Source: Theocolax elegans (lineage: Eukaryota; Arthropoda; Insecta; Hymenoptera; Cerocephalidae). Taken from it: a stretch of DNA of 64,000 bases. Each line of letters starts with the position of its first letter. Within the stretch, counting starts at the first letter, position 1. The notes below the pieces were generated by a model. It did no database searches and was not told the origin of the DNA. It saw nothing but the letters and a program-made list of their open reading frames with translations. The stretch covers positions 4,369,603 to 4,433,602 of the forward strand of contig CM047431.1 of assembly GCA_026168455.1 (NCBI GenBank), given 5' to 3'. Made by a program: the position numbers and the translations under genes. Shown piece after piece: positions 49,677 through 60,846 of this stretch.

Positions 49677-50516
49677 TTGTCCTCCCTCTGTAGTTCGATT
49701 ACATCAACGTTTAATGTCATTGCCCCATCTAAACTAGTAACAATCAAAACAAAATACAAGCCATGGGTTACTCAAGAAATAAGAACTATTATTAAGGCCA
49801 AGAATGATGCTTTCAAACAGTTTCGTAACTCTGGCTTGTTTACAGACTACAATGCCTATAAGTTGCTAAGGAGCAGGGCTAAAAATACCATCAACTCTAG
49901 CAATTTCCACTACTTGCAAGTGAAGCTCGACAATGAAAAGGATCCTATTAAGTCCTGGAAACTTCTCAGAAATATGGGTCTGGGCTTGAAGTCTAATCCT
50001 TCGCCACTAAAGCATTTTTCAACTAGTCAACTCAAAAGTTACTATGCATCTGTATCAAATCATTCTCCACCACTCACTATTCATTCATTTGCATCCATCT
50101 TATCTAACCTTTGTCATTTTCCATCGTCTCCCTCCTTCGATTTCCTACCTGTGTCAGCCAAAAAAGTTCAACGAACTATTGTTAGAGCCTCTTCTAAGGC
50201 GTCGGGCATCGACGGCATATCAGTCAATATGTTGAAACTGTTGGAACCGCAAATTATCCTGCCATTAACAGAAGTTTTTAACGGAATGCTCTCTGCCGGA
50301 TGGTTCCCCGATTGCTGGAAGAGGGTCGTGCTGTTTCCGTTGGCGAAGTCGAGTAGGTTAGAATCGTGTTCGGACACAAGACCGATTGCTAAGCTCTGCG
50401 AGATTTCAAAGGTGTTGGAGAGATTAGTGCATGATCAGCTGGTTGAGTACCTTGAATCTAATCATTTGTTAATCGACAGGCAAGCGGGCTTCAGAAAGGG
50501 CCATAGTACTCAATAA
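49677..50516 (+). pseudogene. LINE 1 reverse transcriptase, N-terminal part
   Basis: Contains the pre-RT linker (KPWVTQEIRTIIKAKNDAF, YNAYKLLRSRAKNTI) and RT blocks 0-2 (SKASGIDGISVNMLKLL, FPDCWKRVVLFPLAK, DTRPIAKLCEISKVLERLV, RQAGFRKGHSTQ). It stops at TAA (50514-50516), and the frame stays open beyond it. Homology to LINE RTs is clear. Confidence 0.88.
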
Positions 50517-51431
50517 GCTCTTCTGGGGGTATTGGATGATGTTAGAAGAGTTATTGACTCCAGAATGATTACGATCTTAGTTTTGTTTGATTTCTCCAAG
50601 GCCTTTGATACAGTTCCGCACGATAAACTTATCCGCAAGTTGGGTGATATTAGCTGTACAGACTTGGTACTCAACTGGTTTTACAGATACCTTGTGGGTC
50701 GCACGCAGGCCGTCGTGGACGAGGTTGGCACGTTGTCTGACTGGCTCGAGGTGAATGCTGGTGTGCCTCAGGGCAGTGTTCTGGGTCCGATCTTATTTTC
50801 CATTTTCATCAACGATTTACCTAAGGTTTTAAAGTACAGCAATTATATGTTATTTGCCGATGATGCCCAGGTCTATCATTCGTTCTTTCCATCTGACTTC
50901 GACGCTGGTGTTCAACGCGTATCTCATGATGCGAATGCGATCGCAAATTGGGCATTGCAAAATGGCCTCTCATTGAATGTTAAAAAGACGAAGGTTATGA
51001 TCCTGGGCAGTCAGGCTTTTATTTCGCGTATCAACCTGAATACTGCCCCGAAGGTTAAACTATGTAATGACTTGTTAGATTATGAGAATGTGGTAAAATC
51101 ACTGGGGTTACTGATCACCCCTACTCTCGACTGGTCTAAGCAGGTTATGTCAATCTCTAGGCGTGTCCACGGAGTTCTGCATTCGCTACGCTATTACAAT
51201 AAAGCATTATCGGTTAAGCTCCGCAAGAGTCTTGTTGAAACACTTATTTTTCCCCATTTCGATTATGCGTGTGCGGTATATAATGATGTAGATCAAACTA
51301 AAAATCTAAAACTTCAAAGACTGTTGAACGCTTGCGTTAGATTTGTATGGGGCAACATAGCGAAACGCGAACACGTCACCCCGTTTAGACTCGGTTTAAA
51401 ATGGCTGTCGGTCAAGTCCAGACGCTCATAG
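50517..51431 (+). pseudogene. LINE 1 reverse transcriptase, catalytic part
   Basis: Motif A: LVLFDFSKAFDTVPHDKL with the catalytic Asp. Motif B: AGVPQGSVLGPILFSIFIND. Motif C: MLFADDAQVY with both Asp. The thumb region follows (LSLNVKKTKVMILG, KSLVETLIFPHFDYACAVYND). Catalytic residues are intact, but the TAG at 51429 and the TAA upstream prevent a full product. Confidence 0.9.
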
Positions 51432-51788
51432 CTTATTGGTTCCCTAGCATTTAATATCATTGCTCACAATTCACCCTCATATCTAGCAAACCACTTTACC
51501 ATACTTAATAACCCTGGCCAAAATCCCCGCTCTTCCTCTCGTCATCCTCCCAAATCACTCATGTACCTTCCACCACGCACAGAAGTTTTAAATAAATCAT
51601 TTGACATCACCTCCACCCGCATATTGAATCAGCTTCCTACCATCAATTTTAACCCATCATGCTTAGACGGCTTCAAAAATACATTATATAATCATCTGTT
51701 TGGGCTCGACCAAACAGCCTGGTCCTCGCGGATCGTGTCTGAGGGCTTATTACCGAGGTCCATCCCTCACCTGGATGAAGCAGCGTAG
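51432..51788 (+). pseudogene. LINE 1 ORF2 C-terminal part
   Basis: The same frame resumes after the TAG: LIGSLAFNIIAHNSPSYL, then MYLPPRTEVLNKSFDITSTRILNQLP, the conserved C-terminal block of CR1/Jockey-group LINEs. It ends at a natural TAG near 51788. The 3' UTR runs to about 52165. Confidence 0.8.
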
Positions 51789-52168
51789 TTGCGTTTTAAC
51801 TGTTATTTATTTAATTGTCTTAGTGCTTAGCATGTTAGTTTTATAACTTTGTTCAACCAATTATATTGTTTTACTCTTGCGATGATCTCAGAGAGCAGTT
51901 AATTTATTTATTGTTGTTTAGTTTTAAGTATTTATTTATTTATTCAATTGTACATATATTTCTATTCTATTTTGTATTATATTGAGTCACTGCTCGCATA
52001 TGTATCACTTCACAGCCGCAATTTCATTTTATTGTTATTTTATTTTATATATGTCATTTTATTTTATTTATTTTATATTTTATATATCGCTGTAACGTTG
52101 TAGCAACAGTGCTTACGGGGTATTTACCCCACAGAAGCCAAAAATAAAGAATCAATCAATCAATCAAT
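51789..52168 (+). other. LINE 1 3' UTR and (AATC)n tail
   Basis: AT-rich 3' UTR ending in GGGGTATTTACCCC (a small perfect inverted repeat near 52117-52130), AATAAAG and AATCAATCAATCAATC. The short tandem repeat instead of poly(A) fits the CR1/L2-type end. Confidence 0.75.
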
Positions 52169-52178
52169 CTCTCTGAAA

Positions 52179-52978
52179 ATGAAAGTTTGTGCCTCGTGTA
52201 TAGCAGAGGTGAATCAGGGTACGCTTAGATTACGAGCCTCCTCAATTAGTTCCACTGCATCTAACTCCTTACAGAGAAATCACACCCCCTTCTCGTTTCT
52301 CTCGACAATTATTATCTTATACAATAAGATCAGAACACTAGGGGAGGAGGAGTCGCATTATATATACTCAATTCACTATCTGGCAATAGACTCTGCTCTT
52401 GAAATGGTACCTGGCATGGGAAGCCGGGCCTACCTGAATGTCTGTTTTGCGAGTTATTACTACCATCTGCTTTCCCCATTTTTGTTGGTGTTGTATATCG
52501 GCCACCTCATGCACCATTTTTAGTGCACAGTGATTTCTTACCTAACCTGACACAGTATATGTACAACTATAGTACGAAAATACTTTTGGGTGAATTCAAT
52601 GCCGACCAACTTTCAAACTCAGATGATTCAAACTTCTTTATCGTGGAAAACTCATTATATTCTGTTCCTTTTGGCCCTACGCATCACACGGCCACTTCAG
52701 ACACATGGCTAGATCTCTGTCTTGTGAACACTAATGACAACGTCACTGATTACTGAAAAACAGATTCCCCGTTCATTGATGGTCATGACCTAATCACTGC
52801 CACTGTGAAGTCTACGTTTTCTAGAACGCCACCTACCAATTTTGTTTTCAATGGTTACAAAGCGGTCGATGAGGCGGGATTTCTCGCATTTTTTCAATCA
52901 CTCTCTTGTGATGTTTGTGCTGGAGACTATGCTTTTGGCTGCCTCTATTCTCACCTAAATGAGACAGTCACTTTGTAG
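52179..52978 (+). pseudogene. LINE 2 endonuclease remnants
   Basis: 52523-52756 contains ILLGEFNAD (normally GDFN; the Asp is changed to Glu), FGPTHHTATSDTWLDLCLV, and a TGA at 52754-52756. The stretch 52757-52978 continues with GHDLITATV, the terminal His box. The start is scrambled in several frames. Confidence 0.7.
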
Positions 52979-53581
52979 GTGCCCAGGAAGGTTATACGGC
53001 AGAATAAGCGGCAACGCCCGTGGTTCACTGAGGAACACCTACGATTGATGAAAGAGGGAAATGGATTCTATAGAAGGTATCGGCGTTCTCACTTATTAGT
53101 TGATCTGCAGATCTACAGATCAGCAAGAGATATTGCCCAAAGACAAATTGAGTCCGCGAAATTGATATATTATCACAAACGATTAAAGGAGTTGAATAAC
53201 CCACGACACTTCTGGAAGGAATTGCGTAATCTTGGTATCTGCAACAGTGGCTTGGACACTCGCAGCTGTTTTTCTGCCGCTACTTTAAATCAATTTTTCA
53301 GTGGAGTTGCTTCCGATCCCCTACATCCGTCGGTAGACGACTTCTTGAGTTCTTTGCCTCATGGTATTCATGATTCCTCTCTTTTCATTTTCAGAGAGGT
53401 TACTCTGGATGAAATTAGGTTGGCCATCCAGAGCTCGTCCTTGCAAGCTAGGGGGATCGATGGCATACCTCAGTCTATAATTAACCTTGCTTTTTCAGTG
53501 ATAGGATCCATAAGTCGTAGATTTAATGAATTTTTACGTGATGCAGTTTATGTAACTACTTGGAGAAGTGACTTATTCTAG
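52979..53581 (+). pseudogene. LINE 2 pre-RT linker and RT start
   Basis: RPWFTEEHLRLMKEGNGFYRRYRRS, LKELNNPRHFWKELRNLG and QARGIDGIPQSIINLAFSVIG are the linker and first RT block of CR1/Jockey-group LINEs. It stops at 53581, followed by disrupted sequence (53582-53822) that should hold RT blocks 1-3. Confidence 0.82.
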
Positions 53582-54344
53582 CGGTAAATAAAATACCATC
53601 ACCCAGCGTTATCTTATCTAAAGTACTTGAATGCCTAGTTGACACTTAAATTTTTGGATATCTCAACTCGAGACAAATACTTGATCCTCTCCAAACCGAT
53701 TTAGGGCAATGCATAGTTCCAGCCTGCCCTGATTAAACTTACTGATGATATAAGATTAGGCATGGATAAGCGACAGGTAACCCCGACTCCTTCTTTTTTA
53801 CTTCAGTAAGGCGTTCAATACGGTGTGTCATGCTACTCTGCTCCATAAATTGCATAATTCGGGCATGTCACACAATGCTATTAGATGGTTTGCCTCGTAT
53901 CTCACTGATAAGAAACAAGCAGTACTTGATAGTGATACTGCTCCTTCACCTTTCATCAGCACAAATTGTGGCGTCCCCCAGGGCTCCGTACTTGGACCCT
54001 TACTATTTCTACTCTATATAAATACTATATGTAAAGAACTAGACAGCAAAATCTCACATCTAATATATGCAGATGACTTACAAATATATGTAACATTCCC
54101 ACTATCTCAAATGGAATACTATACTGACCTAATGAATAGACAAGCAAGTACTATATCTCGTTGGGCAAACCACAATCGACTGCGTCTCAATGTTGGAAAA
54201 ACTAAAGCTTTGGTAATTGGCTTATATTTTTATATTAACAAATTCTCCACAATGTGTATTAAAGGTCTATATATCGCAAATACCTTCGTTGAATTTAAAA
54301 ACTTGGGTCAGTGGGTTGATTGCAAACTAAATTTGAAGGAATAA
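53582..54344 (+). pseudogene. LINE 2 RT catalytic part
   Basis: Motif A is degraded: at about 53795-53820 the frame reads FYFSKAFNTV, so the catalytic Asp is Tyr. The open part 53823-54344 has motif B (CGVPQGSVLGPLLFLLYINT) and motif C (LIYADDLQIY) intact. This RT is dead. Confidence 0.85.
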
Positions 54345-54917
54345 GTAACTAGTATATGTAAGAAAGCTCATTCCTTTATGTACCGACTTAATCACTTCAG
54401 GCAATGCATTACAGTCGATCTGCGTAAGCATCTTGTTGAGTCTTTGCTCTTTCCCTTAATAGATTACTGCTGCCTTGCTTTCTGTGAATTGGACCTTAAG
54501 TTGCAAAGGCTTATTAACATGGGGACGCGTTATGTTTGAGATATGAGAAGGAATGAACATATTTCTTCCGCTCGTGCCTCCCTTGACTGGTTTTCCACTG
54601 AGGTTAAGAGAAATTACTTGACTTCTTGCTTTTTATTTAAGCTATTTGCCACAGATTGTCCAACATATTTGTATTCCAATTTCCAGTGGAACGAGCAGGC
54701 AAGACCGCAAAGGGGGGATAGGAAACCGTTGGTCATACCTTTTTCATCCACGAAATACTACGGCAGATCTTTCACCGTAAGAGCCTCTTGTCTTTGGAAT
54801 AGCTTGCCGAGAGCACTAAGAAACTCTCCTTCTATCATATCATTCAAATCAGCCTCCTATTCACATTTCCAAAATCTTGAGAGTGAACAAATCCCTCAAC
54901 TACGATCGCATTTATGA
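54345..54917 (+). pseudogene. LINE 2 ORF2 C-terminal part
   Basis: 54543-54917 encodes PFSSTKYYGRSFTVRASCLWNSLP, the conserved C-terminal block (matching the LPPRTE...LNQLP block of LINE 1). Broken at 54340-54543 by stops and a frameshift. Confidence 0.78.
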
Positions 54918-55135
54918 GATATCTGCTTATCACTTATGATATTAACACATATTAGCTTGGCAGTCATATATTCCGTACAATTAATGCGCTATATCTATTA
55001 CAGTTTTGCAATTTTCACTGTCTTCCTTATTTATTGTAATACTATTACCAATATTATGACATAAACTAATTATACTTGACATTAAGATGTACAACACAAT
55101 GTAAATAAATAAACATATTATCTATCTATCTCTTT
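54918..55135 (+). other. LINE 2 3' UTR and (TATC)n tail
   Basis: AT-rich 3' UTR ending in AATAAATAAACATATT and TATCTATCTATCT. Confidence 0.7.
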
Positions 55136-55206
55136 CTCGTCATCTTGACTCCCTCCTACTTCCGGGTTTTCACCGTCCGTCTCCGGGTGAACTCTCGTTC
55201 TTTTTT

Positions 55207-56020
55207 AAAATTTGTATTTTGATTCATAATTATCTCCCATTTATTTTTCCCGTTGGTTATGAAGCCCACATATTTATTTTGATTATTATAAACAAATACA
55301 TTCCTTCAATAACTTTCTGTTTCTAAGAAATACATAATCGTTTATTTAAAATATTATTTTATATAAATATACATTTTTTACTCACTTATATATCCATGCA
55401 TTTTGAAATTGCATTAAAATCAATAACATTTATATTTGATGTATTTTTCGGATATCAAATTTTCCTAAATTATTAATTTGGAAAAACTTTTCAAATGTAA
55501 TTCGTATTTTATATTACCACTGTTAAAATTAGAATTTTCTTTAGCCATTAACCTTTAGACTGCCGGGATTTGAAAGAGCATATCGCCCTCTTAACTGGTA
55601 TATAAGGTATCTTATATCAACGATTGATCATGCACAAAGTGTCGATCAGGGGGTGTGTCAAAATATTGATTTTCCGGTAGTCTAAAGGTTAATCTTTCTA
55701 ATAGAATTATTTAAAAAATGCAATAATTAATGTTTTTTTAATTTTTAACTTATTGTATATCATATGAATCTTTGGAAAAGTCTATGTTATTATACTTGAT
55801 TAATATTTATTTTATCTTCAAATAATTTCGTATCTGTATTTAAATATTACATTGAATTTTAGATCCGTTATTATTATTTAGTACAAATTTAAAAATTTCA
55901 TATGATTTATCAGTAATGAGTAAACTAATACACATTCTTTCAAGTTATAATCACAACATGTTTATACGCACTGAAAAATACATAAATTATCTATTCTTGA
56001 GAAAACATGAATTTGAAATA
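55207..56020. repeat. AT-rich repeat preceding foldback copy 1, related to 60847-61486
   Basis: Aligns with 60847-61486 in order (CATAATTAT.TCC.ATTTATTTTTCCC, CATTCCTT.AATAAC, TTTTCAAATGTAATTCGTATTTTATATT, ACATTCTTTCAAGTTAT). It seems to be part of the same larger element or a shared insertion target. It contains the piggyBac-like MITE, which the other copy lacks. Confidence 0.7.
55552..55688. mobile_element. piggyBac-like MITE (137 bp) at TTAA
   Basis: TTAA at 55548-55551 and 55689-55692 flanks terminal inverted repeats CCTTTAGACTGCCGG and CCGGTAGTCTAAAGG (one mismatch). The related repeat at about 61163-61190 lacks it, an empty-site comparison. TTAA targets and CCY-type ends are diagnostic of piggyBac. 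It is non-autonomous, with no ORF. Confidence 0.88.
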
Positions 56021-56770
56021 AATATATGGGCTATTTCACGTCAAGTGGTATGATAAAAATTATAAATCGCACCAAATTGCGAGAACAGGCTGGAAATATA
56101 TTCCAGAAAATAGAAAAAAATTTTAGATGACAAAAATAATTTGACTAAGAATTATTCCACCATAAAAAATGAAAATTTTTCAATTTTTTTAGATAAGTTG
56201 CTGTTGATTTCTTTGAAAATCTTTTGATTTTTAAATTTCAAAATCTATTGATTTCTTTGCAAAAACATTATATACAAATTTGGTATAAAATAATCTTTAG
56301 AATATTTAGAACATAACTAGATTACAATTCTTAATTTTAAAATCTCGAAGAGATAGACACCCGGAAATATACAACAAAATTGTTATCAAAAAGACCCCGC
56401 CACAATTGATTTTGATCTAACACCGCTCAAAAGATCATGTTTTTCGAGAGCTTTCGAATGACGGTGGTTAGATTATTGGCCAAGACCACTGGTGAAAGTT
56501 ATGCCTTAGAATACATGAAAATTGGTAATTTTATGAGGTATAAAGTTATGCCTCATATACCTCATAAAATTACTAATTTTCATGTATTTTAAGGCATAAC
56601 TTTTACCAGCGGTCTTGGCCAATAATCTAACCACCGCCATTCGAAGCTCTCGAAAAATGTGATCTTTTGTGCGGTGTTAGATCAAAATCAATTGTTGCGT
56701 GGTCGCCTTTTTTAATAATCAAGTTTTTTATATTTCTAGGCTAAATATTAACATAAATAGCCCATATATT
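56021..56770. mobile_element. foldback/TIR DNA element, copy 1 (full length, 750 bp)
   Basis: Ends AATATATGGGCTATTT (56021-56036) and AAATAGCCCATATATT (56755-56770) are inverted repeats. The inner part 56393-56712 is a palindrome centred near 56545, with arms of about 155 bp (GATTTTGATCTAACACCGC.../...GCGGTGTTAGATCAAAATC). No ORF. Two truncated copies follow at 59968-60476 and 61487-61948. Superfamily is not determined. Confidence 0.82.
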
Positions 56771-56783
56771 ATATAAATATTCC

Positions 56784-56857
56784 GCAGTCGCCGAGTCTAT
56801 CGAATGAATGAGAATATCGCAAAATACGCCGTGAGTGTCTGCGGACTCGGCGACTGC
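56784..56857. repeat. 14-bp perfect inverted repeat at the LINE 3 5' joint
   Basis: GCAGTCGCCGAGTC (56784-56797) is the reverse complement of GACTCGGCGACTGC (56844-56857). The second half lies inside LINE coding sequence, so the first half is probably a fold-back copy made when the 5' end was joined. Confidence 0.85.
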
Positions 56858-58320
56858 ACCAGAGAGCTCGGAAACAGCCGCGGTACCGAGAACTAACCGC
56901 GGCCTGCGAGGAAAAACGGAAAAAGCTCAAGGCTGCCATTAAAGCGGCTAAACGCAAGTGCTGGCGCGAATTTTGCGCGGAAGTGGACCGCGATCCTTGG
57001 GGTAAGCCCTACAAAACAGTGATGAATAAGATCAAACTCGATCCGAATATCTCGGAGATGTCTATCGCGGTAGTGGCTGCATGGTTGAGCATCCATGGGC
57101 TGTGTCTGGCGGCCGAAAAGACCGAGGCGGTACTTATCTCCAGAACCAAGCAAAGGAGGTACGCCACCTTTACTGTAAATGGTAAACGTATAAGATCGGC
57201 GGGAACGGTGAAATACCTAGGAGTCATCTTGGATGCGCGGCTAACATTCAAGGAACACCTACAAAGTGCAGGGTCGAAAGCCGCAGAAGTGGCTAGAGCT
57301 TTGTCGGACATATTGCCCATTATCGGAGGGCCAAAGCAGCCACGTCGAGCCCTCTTAGCGACAGTGGTAAGCTCCGTAATTTTATATGGAGCCCCGATTT
57401 GGGCGGATGCTCTAAGAAATAACCTAAGCTACGGTGCATCCTGTCGGCGAGCCTACAGAATAGCCACACTAAGGGTTGCCCATGCTTATAGAACCGTGTC
57501 AGATATAGCCCTTTCGGTGATCGCGGGAATTCCTTCCATCGATCTTTTGGCGATAGATAGGGCTGATACGTACAGAAAAGGTCGGCGTACCTTAGAAAGT
57601 AGCAGCGAAACAGCACGTGGTAGTAGCAGTCGGTGGTCAAACAGGACCATCGAACTGTGGCAGCAAAGATGGAATTCGGCAAGCGAAGGTCGCTGGACCC
57701 ACTGCGTTATCCCAGATGTCGCCAAGTGGACGAGTAGGAAACACGGACTCGTCACCTTCCACCTGACCCAGGTGCTTCCCGGGCATGGGTGTCTTCGCAG
57801 TTACCTGCACCGCATCCGTATATACGGGGGAGCGGAGTGCCCAACCTGCCCTGGAGTCGACGATGACGCGGAGCACGTCTTGTCCTGGTATCCTCGATTC
57901 GCGGAAGAAAGGGGTGAATTCCAAATTTTTTGGAAGGGGCCTTTGACACGAGAGGGTATCGGGATGTGCCTTCTTGGTTCGCAAGAAGGTTGGGATGCCG
58001 TAATGATCTTGCAGCATCCATTGTGAGGCGGCTGAACCATATCAGAAAAGAAGAAGAGCGTACAAGTTGCGACATTAGTAGCCGCCCCAGATGTACGAGA
58101 CAGTGATATTATTGCCGATCACGAAGGGCCAAACGTGGCATGACTGACCCTCTCCAAGTAATGCCTCACGGCGGTTTCCGAGAGGGGGAAGATCAGTCGA
58201 GAGGAGGAGCCCTGCCAAGACCAAAGGCAGGGTGGTCTTTTAGTGGGTATGGGTCACGCTGAACGAGTCCCACACTCCATACGTAAAGAGCATTTTTACC
58301 GCCTCCTCACAAAAAAAAAA
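56798..58320 (+). mobile_element. LINE 3 (R1 clade), internally deleted
   Basis: Plus-strand LINE ending in a 10-A run (58310-58320). It contains the pre-RT linker, then jumps directly to the end of RT, missing the catalytic motifs, and retains the C-terminal domain. The 3' UTR contains short inverted GAGAGGGGGAAGATCAGTC-type sequence. It is related to the LINE that begins at 62116. Confidence 0.85.
56839..58026 (+). pseudogene. LINE 3 ORF2 with RT core deleted
   Basis: The open frame extends upstream of the first Met-like codon to about 56839. It starts with the basic linker (RYRELTAACEEKRKKLKAAI, then WREFCAEVDRDPWGKPYKTV). At VMNKIKLDPN...AAWLSIHGLCLAAEKTEAV it passes directly into the end of RT, so motifs A-C (including the FADD-type box) are missing while the frame is kept. 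Then come the thumb (VKYLGVILDARLTFKEHL), C-terminal helices, and a zinc-knuckle-like CPTCPGVDDDAEHVL in which the later Cys is Tyr. It cannot polymerise DNA. Confidence 0.88.
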
Positions 58321-58405
58321 CACATATATAGTATGTTGAATCCTTAAATCTTAGACACAGCGGCGGCGAAATATATTTGTATAATGTAAAGAAATATATG
58401 GTAAT
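58321..58405. other. short AT-rich spacer
   Basis: Between the LINE 3 poly(A) and the dispersed repeat. No feature seen. Confidence 0.4.
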
Positions 58406-58700
58406 AGGGTGGAATCTATTCATACTTGAGTTTGATTTATCCCGTGCATAATCTCGATGCACAGGGAAACTCTCGCTATTACGATCGGCCGCGTTACCCA
58501 GCAGCTGATCGATCAACGCGACCTGTCAGCTAGCCTCAAACTCCGTACGATGTCGTCTGCCGTGTGTACAACGTGTGCACTTACCAGGGTACACACTCTC
58601 CTCGTATAAAATTATTTTTCGCCGACACTCGTGCTCGGATATCCAGATGTGTCTCGTGCGAAGTGCAATGCACGATACCCGCGGGGCATGGCAGTAACCG
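58406..58700. repeat. dispersed repeat, related to 48203-48500
   Basis: The same orientation and block order as the copy at 48203-48500, with the TGTACAACGTGTG.ACTTAC core at about 58567-58587. The lineage of the repeat is unknown. Confidence 0.6.
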
Positions 58701-59850
58701 CCTTTAAGATAAGATTCGATCGCGGTTTTAATTAATTAACACGCGCAAGTTGATTAAAAAAAGAGTTTACTAATACAAAGATCAATAAAAATCCAATACT
58801 AGTAATTAAATTAAGCCAAGGCAATGCTAATCCTTGGTTCAAGGTGAACGAAAATAATAACCTAAATAATATCAAAAGTACAAATGTGTGTGTGCGCCCG
58901 CCGCAATATGCGTGCCGAGATTCGCTGTCTCGACCTAATCGGGGAACGTATCGGGTTTACCAGGCACGGGTTACCTGGCTTTCTACGTCACCGTACACGG
59001 GTAATGACAGGCTAGAGAGAATAGCATTCTGAACCGCTTATGGCCTACGCTCGATCGAGAAAGAGATGTGGAGAGAGTCCCCAACGCATACACACGTGTA
59101 CATGTACGCACTCAATGTAGCCTGCCCAGAACTTACTTGGTTCGTTCGGCTTGGACGACGATGTCCTCTGGAGCCCTGGTTGGTGCTGTCTCTCTCACCC
59201 TCTCTTCCTCAATCTCTCATCCATTTGCTGCAGTCTTACCGATTTACTACGACCTCCCGATGTGTCGTGCACACCGGTCCTCCGTCGCGCTCATGCATGA
59301 GCGTTACGCGTCTTCGGCGGTAGACTCGTGAGATCTGTAATCCGATCCTCTATCTTGCACATTATAGGCTACATATCTTCCCTCTCTTTCTCGGGCGGCA
59401 TAAATCCCTATTCCCAAGTTTATTATATATATATATATATATTAAAAACGCGTGCATAAAATAAATAACATAATTATTTTAACACTCTGTAAAACTTTTA
59501 TATTTAATTCTATAAAAGTAATTTAAAAAGTAAACAAATATTTGAAACATTGTGTAACCATGTTTGGTTAAGTATAATACTAATTAAACGAAGTTTACTG
59601 CATGTAAAATAATAGTTACAATACTGACTGTCATAAACTCCGTTTTCAACATGTAGAAAAATATACAGAATATTTACATGTTTCTTTCATTATGAATATA
59701 ACAAGAGTTCAGTCACATTGACTAGGCGCGTTTGCATGAGAGCATATACGTATTCAAAACAGAACGAGAATTCTTAATTATTTCGAATTAAACAATTGTA
59801 TTCTTGAAAAAAAATTTTAAAATATATATATATTATATAAATATTCCGCC
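58701..59850. other. no gene seen; AT-rich with small (TA)n
   Basis: Contains (TA)n at 59423-59442. The string TATATTATATAAATATTCCGC at about 59828-59848 repeats the one at 56764-56784 just before LINE 3. Short ORFs around 58844-59340 have no recognisable domain. Confidence 0.5.
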
Positions 59851-59967
59851 GCAGACACACACACATACACGCACGCACGCACGCACGAACACACACACAC
59901 GCACGCACGCACGCACCCACACACACACACACACCCACATACATACATACATATATATACATATATA
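59851..59967. repeat. (CA)n / (CGCA)n microsatellite
   Basis: Compound CACA, CGCA and CATA tract ending in (TA)n, next to foldback copy 2. Confidence 0.95.
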
Positions 59968-60476
59968 TGGTCTATTTCACGTCAAGTGGTACGTTAAAAT
60001 TTTAAATCGCTCCAAAATTTGAGAACAGGCTGGAAACATCTTCCAGAACATACAAAAAAAATTTAAGTTTTAAAAATAATTTGCATAAGAGTTATTCAAC
60101 CATGAAAAGTGGAAATTTTTCAATTTTTTGGAAAAATTACTATATTTAAAGTCACTTATTTTAAAATCTATTGATTTTTTTGAAAAAACATTACAAACAA
60201 CTTTTGTTTCAATTAATCTTTAGAACTAATCTACCCTGGTTACAATTCTTAATTTTAAAATCTCGAAGAGATAGAACACCCGGACATATTGAATATAAAA
60301 AAAGGCGACCACGCTACAATCGATTTTAATCTAACACCTCTCAAAGGTTCACATTTTTCGCGAGTTTTCGAATGGTTTGGGTTAGATTATTGGCCAAGAC
60401 CGCTGTTGTAAGTTATGCCTCATAAACCTCATAAAATCACTAATTTTCACGTATTTTAGGACATAACTTACACCAG
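59968..60476. mobile_element. foldback DNA element, copy 2, truncated
   Basis: Starts ATATATGGTCTATTTCACGTCAAG and follows copy 1 to the middle of its inner palindrome, breaking at ACCAGCGGT, where an (AT)n tract begins. The right half is missing. Confidence 0.78.
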
Positions 60477-60524
60477 CGGTGTAATATATAATATATATAT
60501 ATATATATAATATATATGTGTTAA
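60477..60524. repeat. (AT)n tract at the break of foldback copy 2
   Basis: Simple AT repeats replacing the right arm. Confidence 0.9.
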
Positions 60525-60720
60525 TGAACAATTAACTTACCAAAAATAGTAAAGGGCATATATTTAATTGTAGTATTAGGTAAAAACCTATTAAAATTTT
60601 AGATTATTTTAAACAGATCTAAATAGAACTTTACCTCCTAAAATTAATTTATTTAATGACGAAGGGTCATCGCGAAGAGTTCTATATGTCATTAGTATTT
60701 TGTACTTTTAGAGTAATAAA
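60525..60720. repeat. dispersed repeat, inverted relative to 46842-47020
   Basis: See 46842-47020. The shared end is TTAACTTACCAAAAATAGTAAAG here and its reverse complement there. Confidence 0.7.
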
Positions 60721-60846
60721 ACTTTCTTCTTAATTAAAATAATTTTTGTATTAGTTTTAAAGAATTATTTATAACATTTTAGCGGCATATAAATTATAAA
60801 AACCTGTTTTTTCCATTTCTCCCATAATTCATAATTTGCACCCTCT

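Larger units (their letters stand above)
48780..52165 (+). mobile_element. LINE 1 (Jockey/CR1-group), decayed
   Basis: An APE endonuclease followed by RT with no RNase H, and a 3' end made of (AATC)n short repeats (52148-52168), as in CR1/L2/Kiri-type elements. It has a frameshift near 49080 and in-frame stops at 49350, about 49551, 50514 and 51429. ORF1 is not seen, so the copy is 5'-truncated or ORF1 has decayed. Confidence 0.88.
52169..55135 (+). mobile_element. LINE 2 (same group), heavily decayed
   Basis: Placed head to tail behind LINE 1. Order: endonuclease remnants, RT, the C-terminal block, a 3' UTR and a (TATC)n tail at about 55118-55132. Many frameshifts and stops. Its sequence differs clearly from LINE 1, so it is another family of the same group. 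Confidence 0.85.
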
